Below the pieces are notes generated by a model. That model saw nothing but the letters and a program-made list of their open reading frames with translations, was not told the origin of the DNA and made no database searches. Made by a program: the position numbers and the translations under genes. From UBA6544 sp038131165 (lineage in GTDB: Bacteria; Pseudomonadota; Alphaproteobacteria; UBA8366), in contig JAYPOZ010000004.1 in NCBI GenBank assembly GCA_038131165.1, forward strand, positions 32,938 through 96,937: a stretch of DNA of 64,000 bases. The letters are read 5' to 3'. Numbering within the stretch: position 1 is the stretch's first letter; each line of letters begins with the position of its first letter. Of the stretch, positions 7,317-16,079 are shown piece by piece.

Positions 7317-9986
7317 ATGTCCACAAGCTCCCCTTCCGCGTTCGAGGACTGTTTCTCCTTCGCGGGCGACCCCGTTCTCTACTACAGCCTCGCGCGCGCC
7401 GAAGCGGCGGGACTCGGCTCATTCGCGAGATTGCCGAAATCGCTGAAGGTGCTCGGCGAGAACCTGCTGCGGAACAGCGACAAGCCGGGTGTTTCGGAGG
7501 AGGATATCCGCGCCTTGGGGGGCTGGACGGCGGCGCCGTCGACGGTGCGCGAAGTCGCCTATCACCCGGTCCGCATTCTGATGCCGGACATGTCGGGGGT
7601 GCCGTTGCTGGTCGACCTTTCGGCGATGCGCGACGCGGTCCGGCAGTTCGGCGGCGATCCCCAGGCGATCAATCCGCGCCTGCCCATCGACCTCATCATC
7701 GACCACTCCGTCAATGTCGACTTCCACGGCCGTCCGGACGCCCTGCGGCGCAATATGGCGCTGGAATACGAGCGCAACGGCGAGCGCTATCAATTCGTGA
7801 AATGGGCGCAGGAGACCTACAAGAACATCAGTGTGGTGCCCCCGGGCATGGGCATCCTGCATCAGGTCAATCTGGAGCATATCGCGCGGGTCGTCTGGTC
7901 CGACGAGGTCGACGGCCGGCGGCGGGCCTATCCAGACAGCATGCTCGGGATGGACAGTCACACGCCAATGGTAAACGCGCTTAGTATTTTCGGCTGGGGT
8001 GTTGGCGGCCTCGAGGCAGGCGCGGCCATGCTGGGCCAGGCGGTCTCCATGCTGATCCCCAACGTGGTTGGCGTGCGCATCGTTGGCGAAGTGCCGGAAG
8101 GGGCGACGGCGACGGACGCGGTACTCACCGTGACCGAGCGGTTGCGCGCCCACGGGGTGGTCGGCAAGTTCGTCGAGTATTTCGGCCCCGGGCTCGATCA
8201 TCTGGCGCTGACCGACCGCGCGACCCTCGCCAATATGTCGCCGGAATACGGCGCCACGATGGGGTTCTTCCCGATCGACCGGCACACGCTGGATTATCTC
8301 GAAACCACCGGCAGAAAGGCCGACGCGGTCGCGCTGGTCGAAGCCTATGCCAAGGAACAGGGCTTGTGGCGCGACGCCGAGGAGCCGGTCTTCACGGAGA
8401 CGGTGGAAATCGACCTCGCGGCGGTGGAACCCTGCCTCGCCGGGCCGTTCCGCCCGAACCAACGCACCCCGCTCGCCCAGGTGCCGAAAAGTTACCGCGA
8501 CGCGATGGCGGAGATGGGCCGGGTCGAAAAGGCGGTGCCGGTGGACGGCGCGGATTTCACCCTTCGCGACGGCGCCGTCGTCCTGGCGGCGATCACCAGC
8601 TGCACGAATACGTCGAATCCGGCGGTGATGATCGGCGCGGGCCTGCTGGCGCGCAACGCGGTCCGCCGGGGTTTGCGCGCGGCGCCCTGGGTCAAGACGT
8701 CGCTGTCGCCGGGCTCCGCCGTCGTCGCCGATTATCTGGTCAAGGCGGGCCTGCAGGACGATCTGGACGCGCTCGGCTTCCAGGTCACCGGTTTCGGCTG
8801 CATGAGCTGCGGCGGCCTCTCCGGCCCGCTGCCGGAGCCGATTGCCGCGGCGATCCAGTCGAACGACCTGGCGGTCGGCGCGGTGCTCTCCGGCAACCGC
8901 AATTTCGAGGGGCGGGTGCACGCGCTTTGCCGGGTGAATTATCTCGCCTCGCCGATGCTGGTGGTGGCCCATGCGCTGATGGGGCATCTCGACCGCGACC
9001 TCGCGGCCGACCCGCTCGGCGAAGACCGGGACGGCAACCCGGTCTATTTGAAGGACGTCTGGCCCTCGCCCGCCGAGATCAACGAAGCCATCGCCGCGGC
9101 GGTCACGCCCGATCTCTACCGCGCCCGCTATGCGACGGCGCGCGACGGCGACGAGAACTGGCAGGCGCTTCCCGTCGCCAAGGGGGCGCTGTTCGATTGG
9201 GCGCCCGACAGCAGCTATATCCGCCGCCCGCCGCTGTTCGAGGGGTTTGCTCCGGTGCCCGGCGAGGTCGGCGACATAACCGGCGCCCGCGCCCTGGCGA
9301 TGGTGGGCGACATGACGACGACGGACCATATCTCGCCGGTCGGCGCCATTCCCGCCGACGTGCCGGCCGGCGAATACCTGCAGAGCCTCGGCGTGGCCCC
9401 GAAGGATTTCAATATTTACGGCTGCCGGCGGACGAATCACGAAGTGATGGTGCGCGGCACCTTCGCCAATATCCGCCTGCGTAACGAGCTGGCGCCCGGC
9501 ACCGAGGGCGGTTTCACCACGCATCGGCCCTCGGGCGAGGTGATGACGGTCTACCAAGCCGCCATGCGCTACGCGGCGGAGGGCACGCCGCTGGTGGTGA
9601 TCGGCGGCGACGCCTATGGCACCGGGTCTTCCCGCGACTGGGCGGCGAAAGGCACCAAGCTCCTGGGTGTCCGCGCGGTCATCGCCGAGGGACTGGAGCG
9701 CATTCACCGCTCGAACCTGATCGGCATGGGCGTGCTGCCGCTGCAGTTCCCGGACGGCGTAGACCGGAACACGCTCGAGCTGGACGGCACGGAAACCTTC
9801 GACCTGACCGGGCTGTCCGGTGGCATCACGGCCCGCATGGCGGTTCCCTGCCGCATTCGCCGCGCCGACGGCAGCGTCACGGAGATCGAGCTCCGCTGCC
9901 GCCTGGATACCGAGGTCGAGGTCCAGTACTACCGGCATGGCGGCATGCTGCATTATTGTTTGCGGGAAGCGCTCGAAGCCGCTTAA
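7317..9986 (+). CDS. Aconitase-family hydratase with atypical cluster motif
   Basis: This 889-residue protein has the full AcnA/IRP layout. Visible blocks are IDHSVNVDFHG, SMLGMDSHTPM, the first cluster cysteine in AITSCTNTSNP, the other two in GFGCMSCGG, and the C-terminal swivel motif YGTGSSRDWAAKG. All three [4Fe-4S] cysteine positions are kept. The segment around the second and third cysteines departs from the usual GCTTCIGNSGPL, and DSHTP replaces DSHTT. With the adjacent lyase this suggests a tricarboxylate other than citrate, for example a methylated analogue. Ordinary aconitase activity cannot be excluded. Confidence 0.88.
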   Translation: MSTSSPSAFEDCFSFAGDPVLYYSLARAEAAGLGSFARLPKSLKVLGENLLRNSDKPGVSEEDIRALGGWTAAPSTVREVAYHPVRILMPDMSGVPLLVDLSAMRDAVRQFGGDPQAINPRLPIDLIIDHSVNVDFHGRPDALRRNMALEYERNGERYQFVKWAQETYKNISVVPPGMGILHQVNLEHIARVVWSDEVDGRRRAYPDSMLGMDSHTPMVNALSIFGWGVGGLEAGAAMLGQAVSMLIPNVVGVRIVGEVPEGATATDAVLTVTERLRAHGVVGKFVEYFGPGLDHLALTDRATLANMSPEYGATMGFFPIDRHTLDYLETTGRKADAVALVEAYAKEQGLWRDAEEPVFTETVEIDLAAVEPCLAGPFRPNQRTPLAQVPKSYRDAMAEMGRVEKAVPVDGADFTLRDGAVVLAAITSCTNTSNPAVMIGAGLLARNAVRRGLRAAPWVKTSLSPGSAVVADYLVKAGLQDDLDALGFQVTGFGCMSCGGLSGPLPEPIAAAIQSNDLAVGAVLSGNRNFEGRVHALCRVNYLASPMLVVAHALMGHLDRDLAADPLGEDRDGNPVYLKDVWPSPAEINEAIAAAVTPDLYRARYATARDGDENWQALPVAKGALFDWAPDSSYIRRPPLFEGFAPVPGEVGDITGARALAMVGDMTTTDHISPVGAIPADVPAGEYLQSLGVAPKDFNIYGCRRTNHEVMVRGTFANIRLRNELAPGTEGGFTTHRPSGEVMTVYQAAMRYAAEGTPLVVIGGDAYGTGSSRDWAAKGTKLLGVRAVIAEGLERIHRSNLIGMGVLPLQFPDGVDRNTLELDGTETFDLTGLSGGITARMAVPCRIRRADGSVTEIELRCRLDTEVEVQYYRHGGMLHYCLREALEAA

Positions 9987-9996
9987 TAAGCACTTC

Positions 9997-10635
9997 ATGA
10001 AGCCATCCGTGGACATACCCGCCGGCCTGCGGCCCACCCCGTGGAGCGACGAGCGCCGCCGCGCGCATCTGGCGAAGACCCTTGCCAAGGCCCCCGACCC
10101 GGAGGCGATCTGGGTGTTCGGCTACGGCTCGCTGATCTGGGACCCGCGCTTCGAGCCCCTGGAAACCCGCCCCGCGACACTGAAGGACCACAGCCGCTCG
10201 TTCTGTTTCTGGACGACAATGGGGCGCGGCACGCCGGAGCGGCCGGGCCTCGGTCTGGCGATCGTGCCGGGCGGCGGTCCGGTCCAAGGCCTGGCCTACC
10301 GGCTCGACCCGGCGACCCTCGACGAGGTGCTGGAGGCGCTCTGGCTGCGCGAGATGCGGGCCGGGGTCTATCACGCGGAATGGATGCGGACGGAGACTCC
10401 GGGGGGAGACGTACACGCCATCGTGTACGTGGCCAACGACGAACACCCGAATTATGTCGGCGAGCTGTCCCTGGAAGATAAAGCCCGCATCATGGCGGTG
10501 GCCAAGGGGGAACGAGGCTGGAGTTACGAGTATCTGGGCAGCCTGGTCAAGGAATTTGACCGTCTCGGCATTCGCGACGAGCACCACTGCGCGCTGTACG
10601 AGCGGATACTGGAAATCGTTGCCGAACGCGCTTAG
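9997..10635 (+). CDS. chaC: Glutathione-specific gamma-glutamylcyclotransferase ChaC
   Basis: This 212-residue protein matches ChaC, which cleaves glutathione to 5-oxoproline and Cys-Gly in the cytosol. The substrate-binding motif FGYGSLIW is near residues 40-47 and the catalytic glutamate lies in LREMRAGVYH. The terminal block ALYERIL is also typical. The ATG at 9997 is the first credible start after the aconitase stop 10 bp upstream. It is convergent with the DUF1445 gene and separated from it by 30 bp. Confidence 0.9.
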   Translation: MKPSVDIPAGLRPTPWSDERRRAHLAKTLAKAPDPEAIWVFGYGSLIWDPRFEPLETRPATLKDHSRSFCFWTTMGRGTPERPGLGLAIVPGGGPVQGLAYRLDPATLDEVLEALWLREMRAGVYHAEWMRTETPGGDVHAIVYVANDEHPNYVGELSLEDKARIMAVAKGERGWSYEYLGSLVKEFDRLGIRDEHHCALYERILEIVAERA

Positions 10636-10665
10636 GCGTACGTATTTGTGTGTACGAGCGTACGT
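10636..10665. repeat. Two GCGTACGT direct repeats in a convergent gap
   Basis: The 30-bp gap between two convergent genes holds GCGTACGT at 10636-10643 and again at 10658-10665, with TGTACG between them. The copies start 22 bp apart, about two helical turns. There is no T-run, so this is not a clear intrinsic terminator. It may be a protein-binding site or chance. Confidence 0.4.
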
Positions 10666-11496
10666 TTAGCGTTCCGCCAGTTTCGGCAACGCCTCGGCCG
10701 AGCCTTTCGACGGCAGGTCCGTGATCAGCATATGGGCCGGGAAATGCGTGATGCAGATTTCCGGTTTTGCCTTGGTCACCACCACTTGCGGCGTGATCCC
10801 GCAGGCCCAGAAGACCGGCACTTCGCCTTCCTCGATGACCGGCGGATCGCCGTATTCGGGTTTCATGATGTCCGCGATGCCGATGGCCGCGGGATCGCCG
10901 AAATGCACAGGCGAGCCGTGGGTCAGCGGGAAGCGGCTGGTCACTTCGACGGCGCGGATCGCATCGGCCGGCTTGAAGGGACGCATCGAGCATACCATTC
11001 CGCCCTCGAAAGGACCGGATTTCGTGGTCGCGATATTGGTCTCGTAGGCCGGCACCGCACGGCCGAGCTCGAGATGCCGGAGCGGCAGGCCGGCCGTGAC
11101 CAGGGCCTCCTCGAAGGAATAGGAGCAGCCGAGCACGAAAGCCACGAAGTCGTCGCGCCAATATTCCGTGATGTCCGTGACGGCCTCGACGAACTCGCCG
11201 TTCTTGAAGACGCGGTATTTCGAGACGTCGCTGCGCAGGTCGAAATCGTGCGCCAGCGTCGGCAGGCCGGTGGCGCCCGCCTCCGAGACCGCGATCAGCG
11301 GGCAGGGCTTCGGATTGCGCTGGCAGAACGTGGCGAAGTCGAGCGCGTATTGCTCCGGCAGGATCGCCAGGTTGCCCTGAATGTATCCCATCGCCAAACC
11401 GGTGGTGTCGCTGGTGAATTGTCCCGCCCGAATAAGCCGCCGCACCTCGGCGGGCGACAGGTCGCGCATGTTTCGCAGAGTCTGGACGTCGTTCAT
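10666..11496 (-). CDS. DUF1445 family protein (putative hydro-lyase / D-glutamate cyclase-like)
   Basis: This 276-residue protein belongs to the DUF1445 (YcsI-type) family, whose eukaryotic relatives include D-glutamate cyclase. Recognisable blocks are VRRLIRAGQFTSDTTGLA, FVLGCSYSFEEAL, SGPFEGGMVCSMRP and FWACGITPQ. The start at 11496 is chosen because it follows GAGGGAG by 7 bp and because the longer frame adds a basic segment absent from the family. The activity in bacteria is not established, so hydro-lyase is a database-style name only. Confidence 0.85.
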   Translation of the reverse strand: MNDVQTLRNMRDLSPAEVRRLIRAGQFTSDTTGLAMGYIQGNLAILPEQYALDFATFCQRNPKPCPLIAVSEAGATGLPTLAHDFDLRSDVSKYRVFKNGEFVEAVTDITEYWRDDFVAFVLGCSYSFEEALVTAGLPLRHLELGRAVPAYETNIATTKSGPFEGGMVCSMRPFKPADAIRAVEVTSRFPLTHGSPVHFGDPAAIGIADIMKPEYGDPPVIEEGEVPVFWACGITPQVVVTKAKPEICITHFPAHMLITDLPSKGSAEALPKLAER

Positions 11497-11627
11497 GATC
11501 TCACTCCCTCGCCGGTCTATCGCCGGGTAGTTTCGGCTCATTTCGGCGCGGAGTCCACCGGGCTCCTGACGGAAATGTGAAATCGACGGCTTGTCGCCTG
11601 CAAGGCGACAGGCCAAACTCCGGCCCC

Positions 11628-12413
11628 ATGAAATGGATAAAACGTCTCAGTACTTTGTTGGTCTTGCTGCTCGCGGGGCCGCTCCTGGTGCTCGGCGGAG
11701 GTGACGTAATGGGCAAGGCATGGTGGGAGGCGTCGCGCGAATCCGCGGGGCTTGCGCCCGATCCCCGCGCGACCCCGGAGGCGGTGGTCCAGGTCTATGC
11801 GGCGCGCGCCTTCAGCTGGCGGGGGGCCTTCGGCGTGCACACCTGGATTTCGGTGAAGCCCACGGGGGCGGCCCATTTTACCGTCTATCACGTGGTCGGC
11901 TGGCGGGTGCGCGGCGGCGGCGACGCGGTGGTCATCGAGCGCGATATTCCGGACCGCCTGTGGTATGACAGCGTGCCCGAGATTCTGACGGACATCCGGG
12001 GTCCCGGGGTCGACGCGGTGATCGCGAAGATCGATGCGGCGGCGCGCGCCTATCCCTACCGCGACACCTATACGGTGTGGCCCGGCCCCAACAGCAACAC
12101 CTTTACCGCCTGGATTGCGCGGCGGGTGCCGGAACTGCAGCTCGATCTGCCGCCCACCGCCATCGGCAAGGACTGGCTCGGGCCCGACGGTCCCGTCGCC
12201 CGGGCGCCCAGCGGCACCGGCTATCAGGTCTCGCTGTACGGCCTGGCGGGGCTGCTTGTCGGCGTCGAGGAGGGGGTCGAGGTCAACGTGATCGGGTTGA
12301 ACTTCGGCCTCGATCCGATGGGGTTTGCGCTGCGTCTGCCGGGCATCGGCCGGGTCGGTCTTGCCGGCGCCGCGGCGCCCCGGACATTGCCGGCGGCGGA
12401 GGGCGGCGAATGA
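11628..12413 (+). CDS. DUF3750 domain protein, membrane anchored
   Basis: This 261-residue protein has a hydrophobic segment at residues 7-24 (LSTLLVLLLAGPLLVLGG) that acts as a signal or anchor. The rest is soluble and matches DUF3750, with the blocks FSWRGAFGVHTWISVKP and WPGPNSNTFTAWI. The histidine-tryptophan and asparagine-threonine motifs are conserved in that family, whose function is unknown. The stop overlaps the start of the co-chaperone gene (ATGA), so the two are probably translated together. Confidence 0.8.
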   Translation: MKWIKRLSTLLVLLLAGPLLVLGGGDVMGKAWWEASRESAGLAPDPRATPEAVVQVYAARAFSWRGAFGVHTWISVKPTGAAHFTVYHVVGWRVRGGGDAVVIERDIPDRLWYDSVPEILTDIRGPGVDAVIAKIDAAARAYPYRDTYTVWPGPNSNTFTAWIARRVPELQLDLPPTAIGKDWLGPDGPVARAPSGTGYQVSLYGLAGLLVGVEEGVEVNVIGLNFGLDPMGFALRLPGIGRVGLAGAAAPRTLPAAEGGE

Positions 12414-13141
12414 GCATTTGGGGCAAGATCATCGGCGGTGCCGCCGGATTTGCCATCGGCGGCCCCATCGGCGCGCTGATCGGCGCCGTCGCCGGCCACG
12501 CGGTCGACCGCGCTCGGGCGCAATCGTCGACGGCGCCGGAGGACGCGACCAAGTCCATCGCCTTCACGATCGCGACGATCGCGCTCGGCGCCAAGATGGC
12601 GAAAGCGGACGGCGTGGTGACCCGCGACGAGGTCGACGTCTTCAAACAGGTCTTCCGGGTGCCGCCCGAGGAGGTCAAAAACGTCTCGCGGGTCTTTGAT
12701 CAGGCGCGCCGGGACAGCGGCGGGTTCGAACCCTATGCGCGCCAGATCTCCGGCATGTTCGCCGAACAGCCGGCGGTGCTGGAGGAATTGCTCTATTGCC
12801 TGACCCTGATCGCGCGGGCCGACGGTGTGATGCATCCGGGCGAAATCGTCTATCTGCGCTCGGTCTCCGATATCTTCGGGCTCGACAATGCCGCGTTCGA
12901 ACGCATCACCGAGATCACCACGGGCGGCGATTCGGCCGATCCCTATAAGGTGCTGGGCGTCTCCAGGGACCTGTCGAACGACGCGCTCAAGGCGGCGTAC
13001 CGCAAGCTGGTGCGCGAAAACCACCCGGACAAACTGATCGCCGACGGCATGCCGGAAGATCTGGTCGAGATGGCCAACGACAAGCTCGCCGCGATCAACA
13101 ATGCCTACGACAAGATTTCCGCCGAGCGCGGGATCAAATAG
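12410..13141 (+). CDS. DjlA-like co-chaperone with TerB and J domains
   Basis: This 243-residue protein starts with a glycine-zipper segment (residues 5-31) that may associate with membrane. An all-helical TerB domain follows at roughly residues 45-165, with MAKADGVVTRDE and IARADGVMHPGE as its two acidic motifs. A C-terminal J domain spans about residues 180-243 with the HPD motif in VRENHPDK. This is the DjlA layout, which stimulates DnaK ATPase. The start overlaps the upstream stop as ATGA. Confidence 0.88.
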   Translation: MSIWGKIIGGAAGFAIGGPIGALIGAVAGHAVDRARAQSSTAPEDATKSIAFTIATIALGAKMAKADGVVTRDEVDVFKQVFRVPPEEVKNVSRVFDQARRDSGGFEPYARQISGMFAEQPAVLEELLYCLTLIARADGVMHPGEIVYLRSVSDIFGLDNAAFERITEITTGGDSADPYKVLGVSRDLSNDALKAAYRKLVRENHPDKLIADGMPEDLVEMANDKLAAINNAYDKISAERGIK

Positions 13142-13158
13142 GCCGGGGGCGGCTCCGC

Positions 13159-13833
13159 ATGGACATCGAGGACCGGCCCTCACCCAATTGCGATGCCCGG
13201 CCGGACGGCGCCCAGGTCGATATGCTGGTGCTGCACTATACCGGCATGCCGACGGGGGAGGCGGCGCTCGCGCGCCTGCTCGACATCGAGTACGAGGTCA
13301 GCGCCCATTATCTCATCGAGGAGGACGGCCGCATATTCCGTCTGGTGGCGGAGGCGGACCGGGCCTGGCATGCGGGCGTCTCCTATTGGCGGGGGCACCG
13401 CGACGTGAACGCCCGCTCCATCGGCATCGAGTTGGTCAATCCGGGGCACGAGTACGGCTACCGCCCGTTCCCGGAGCCTCAGATGGCGGCCCTCGAGGCC
13501 CTGTCGCGCGACATCCTGGCCCGCCATCCGATCCCGCCCCGCAACGTCGTCGGCCATTCCGACGTGGCGCCCGCGCGCAAGACCGATCCCGGCGAGCTCT
13601 TCGATTGGCGCAGTCTGGCGGCACAGGGGATCGGCCTGTGGCCGGCGCCGGCGGCATCGGGCCCTACCGACGTGATGGATGCGCTTTCCGCCATCGGTTA
13701 CGACATTACGGACTACGCCCTCGCCCTGGCCGCCTTCCAGCGCCATTTCCGCCCGGCCGAGGTCCACGGCGTCGCCGATCCGGACACCTTACGCTGGCTG
13801 CAGGGTCTGGCGGAGCTTTGCGAGCGGTCCTAA
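13159..13833 (+). CDS. N-acetylmuramoyl-L-alanine amidase (AmiD-type)
   Basis: This 224-residue protein is an Amidase_2 zinc enzyme that cuts the bond between muramic acid and the stem peptide. The zinc ligands are expected in VLHYTGM, in the WHAG segment and in GHSDVAPARKTDPG. A peptidoglycan-binding-like helical domain occupies about residues 165-224. No signal peptide is visible, so it may act in cytosolic recycling like AmpD, or its export signal may be missing. The fused binding domain favours an AmiD-like role. Confidence 0.88.
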   Translation: MDIEDRPSPNCDARPDGAQVDMLVLHYTGMPTGEAALARLLDIEYEVSAHYLIEEDGRIFRLVAEADRAWHAGVSYWRGHRDVNARSIGIELVNPGHEYGYRPFPEPQMAALEALSRDILARHPIPPRNVVGHSDVAPARKTDPGELFDWRSLAAQGIGLWPAPAASGPTDVMDALSAIGYDITDYALALAAFQRHFRPAEVHGVADPDTLRWLQGLAELCERS

Positions 13834-13861
13834 CTGCTTTCGCAGGCCGCCGTTTCGCATG

Positions 13862-13867
13862 TATAAT
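13862..13867 (+). promoter_or_regulatory. Probable -10 element (TATAAT) of rnpB
   Basis: A perfect TATAAT ends 8 bp before the predicted 5' end of RNase P RNA, the expected spacing. No good -35 hexamer is seen 16-18 bp upstream. The element lies 28 bp after the amidase stop, so rnpB has its own promoter. Confidence 0.6.
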
Positions 13868-13875
13868 GAACGCGG

Positions 13876-14290
<415 letters not shown>

Positions 14291-14368
14291 AATTCCCGGT
14301 CCGTGACGAAGGTAAGAGCTCATTGATTTGGTCTTGGCGCCCACGCTGTCCCAAATAATCGCAAAGGC

Positions 14369-14394
14369 GAACTAAGAGAGAACATTTAGGGAAC
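14369..14394. promoter_or_regulatory. Tandem LexA-type operator (GAAC-N7-GAAC-N7-GAAC)
   Basis: GAAC occurs at 14369, 14380 and 14391 with exactly 7 bp between copies. GAAC-N7-GAAC, or GTTC-N7-GTTC on the other strand, is the known LexA box of alphaproteobacteria. Three half sites make two overlapping boxes. It lies about 140 bp upstream of the likely mraZ promoter and may control the dcw cluster or an undetected small transcript. Binding has not been tested. Confidence 0.55.
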
Positions 14395-14534
14395 GAAATA
14401 CGGCAGCAGTTGTGCAATGAATTTGTCGAAACACTAGACCTTGTGTTTCATTATGAATACAACGCGATTCTTTGATTATTTGATGAGAACATGTATTACT
14501 TCTATTTCTTCCATTCGATTATTATTTGTTTGCA

Positions 14535-14562
14535 TTGACTTTCCATTTTATCCCATGATATC
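14535..14562 (+). promoter_or_regulatory. Candidate mraZ promoter
   Basis: TTGACT at 14535-14540 matches the -35 consensus in five of six bases. A weak -10, GATATC at 14557-14562, follows after 16 bp. The -10 lies inside the MraZ box array, as expected for autorepression. Transcription would start near 14570, leaving a leader of about 75 nt. Confidence 0.5.
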
Positions 14563-14575
14563 CCAAGAAATCCCA
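14541..14575. promoter_or_regulatory. MraZ operator: array of TCCCA boxes at 10-bp spacing
   Basis: TCCCA occurs at 14551, 14561 and 14571, each separated by 5 bp, and TTCCA at 14541 continues the phase as a degenerate fourth copy. On the minus strand these read TGGGA. MraZ of E. coli binds TGGGN repeats with 5-bp spacers in its own promoter, so this is very probably the autoregulatory site of the dcw cluster. Confidence 0.75.
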
Positions 14576-14646
14576 GAATGCGCCAGTGCGAAAGTCCGCC
14601 TGCGCCTTCCGGGGGGATGAAACGGGGAAGATCGGAAACCGCGCCG

Positions 14647-15105
14647 ATGGCGTTGTTCGCAGGCACATACGAGAACCGGATCGACCGAAAGGGCCGCGTT
14701 TCCCTGCCGGCGGATTTCCGCGCCGAGCTGCCGGTCGAAGGGAACCGCATCGTGTATGTCTATCCCTCCCCGCGCGGCGGCGCTCTGGAGGCCTGCGACC
14801 GGGCCTTCATGCAGCGCATGGCCGATAGTCTCGAACAATTCGATATGTTCTCCGACGAGGAAAACGATCTCGCCTCGATCATCGTCGCCGAAGCGCGCCG
14901 GGTCTCGATCGACGGCGAGGGCCGCGTGTTGCTGCCGCCCGAACTGATTGAATTCGCCGGGATCGACGAACGCGTCACGTTCGTCGGCCGCGGCGCCCGG
15001 TTCCAGATCTGGGACCCGACGGCCTTCAGCGAGAGCGCGGCGCAAGCCCGCGAACGCGCGAAGGGCCGCACCATGCGGCTGCTGCCGGTGGAGGGACGAG
15101 AATGA
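14647..15105 (+). CDS. mraZ: Transcriptional regulator MraZ
   Basis: MraZ is a ring-forming DNA-binding protein that represses its own operon and heads the dcw cluster. The 152-residue product has two AbrB-like halves, each with a DxxxR motif: NRIDRKGRVSLPADFR near the start and SIDGEGRVLLPPELI near residue 85. The start MALFAGTY is chosen by family likeness. Starts at 14617 and 14578 would add a basic leader not typical of the family, and 14617 has a G-run directly against the ATG. The last 4 bp overlap rsmH. Confidence 0.93.
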   Translation: MALFAGTYENRIDRKGRVSLPADFRAELPVEGNRIVYVYPSPRGGALEACDRAFMQRMADSLEQFDMFSDEENDLASIIVAEARRVSIDGEGRVLLPPELIEFAGIDERVTFVGRGARFQIWDPTAFSESAAQARERAKGRTMRLLPVEGRE

Positions 15106-16079
15106 GTGCCCCCGCCACCTCTTCCGAAGATCGGCATATCCCCGTCATGCTGGACGAGGTGATGGAAGCTTTGGCGCCCCGCGACGGCGGCGCCTATGTC
15201 GACGGCACCTTCGGCGTCGGCGGTTATACGCGCGCCATCCTCGATGCGGCGGATACCACCGTGTGGGCCATCGACCGGGATCCGGAAGCCATCGAGCGCG
15301 GCGCGGCGCTCGCGCGGAAGTACGGTGCCCGCCTGACCATGGTGCAGGGCCGCTTTGGCGAGATGACGGATCTCCTGCGCGCGGCGGGCGTCGATCGCGT
15401 CGATGGCGTGGTGTTCGACCTCGGCGTGTCCTCGCCGCAGATCGACGACGCGGCGCGCGGATTTTCGTTTCGCTTCGATGGACCGCTCGACATGCGGATG
15501 GAAAAACACGGACCAAGCGCCGCGGATGTGGTGAATTCGATGGAGGAGGCCGACCTCGCCCGCCTCATTCGCCGCCTGGGCGAAGAGAAGCGGGCGCGCC
15601 GCGTGGCTCATGCGATCGTGGAGGCGCGGGCGGAGGGGCCGATTACCCGCACGTCGGAACTCGCCGATATCGTCCGCCGGGTCGTGCCGCAAGGCCGCTC
15701 CCGGATCGATCCGGCCACCCGGACCTTCATGGCGCTGCGGCTGCACGTCAACGCCGAACTCGACGAGTTGGAGGCCGGGTTGCGGGCGGCCGAGGAAATG
15801 CTGGCGCCGGGCGGCCGCTTGGTCGTGGTCTCCTTCCATTCGCTGGAAGACCGCCGGGTGAAGACCTTCCTGCAAGAACGGGGCGGCGCTCTGCCGTCCG
15901 GATCGCGCCACCAACCGCCGATCGAATCGCGCCACGCGCCGAGTTTCCGCCTGCTCCGCCGGGGCGCGGCTCAGGCAAGCGAGGTCGAACTTGGCCGCAA
16001 TGCGCGCGCCCGTTCCGCCCGCCTGCGCGCCGCCGAACGCACCGCCGCGCCGGCCTGGCCATTGGAGGCGGCGGCATGA
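15102..16079 (+). CDS. rsmH: 16S rRNA (cytosine-N4)-methyltransferase RsmH
   Basis: RsmH (MraW) methylates N4 of C1402 in 16S rRNA using S-adenosylmethionine. The 325-residue protein begins with HIPVMLDEVMEAL and has the SAM motif YVDGTFGVGGYTRAIL near residue 32. DLGVSSPQID, DMRM and VVSFHSLEDRRVK are further hallmark blocks. Length and order match the family. It overlaps mraZ and ftsL by ATGA junctions. Confidence 0.96.
   Translation: MSAPATSSEDRHIPVMLDEVMEALAPRDGGAYVDGTFGVGGYTRAILDAADTTVWAIDRDPEAIERGAALARKYGARLTMVQGRFGEMTDLLRAAGVDRVDGVVFDLGVSSPQIDDAARGFSFRFDGPLDMRMEKHGPSAADVVNSMEEADLARLIRRLGEEKRARRVAHAIVEARAEGPITRTSELADIVRRVVPQGRSRIDPATRTFMALRLHVNAELDELEAGLRAAEEMLAPGGRLVVVSFHSLEDRRVKTFLQERGGALPSGSRHQPPIESRHAPSFRLLRRGAAQASEVELGRNARARSARLRAAERTAAPAWPLEAAA

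Larger units (their letters stand above)
14291..14646. other. AT-rich control region between rnpB and mraZ
   Basis: This 356-bp stretch carries no credible gene. It is markedly more AT-rich than its surroundings from about 14340 onward. It contains a triple GAAC repeat, a TTGACT hexamer and a TCCCA array, each listed separately. No hairpin with a T-run is visible after rnpB, so the end of that transcript is not obvious. Confidence 0.7.

Noticed and set aside
7419..10088. 889-residue minus-strand open frame
   Set aside because: It lies antisense to the aconitase and ChaC genes, has arginine- and histidine-rich composition and no family resemblance. It is a GC-bias shadow.
14291..14368. Intrinsic terminator of rnpB
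   Set aside because: No stable hairpin with a T-run was found in this stretch.
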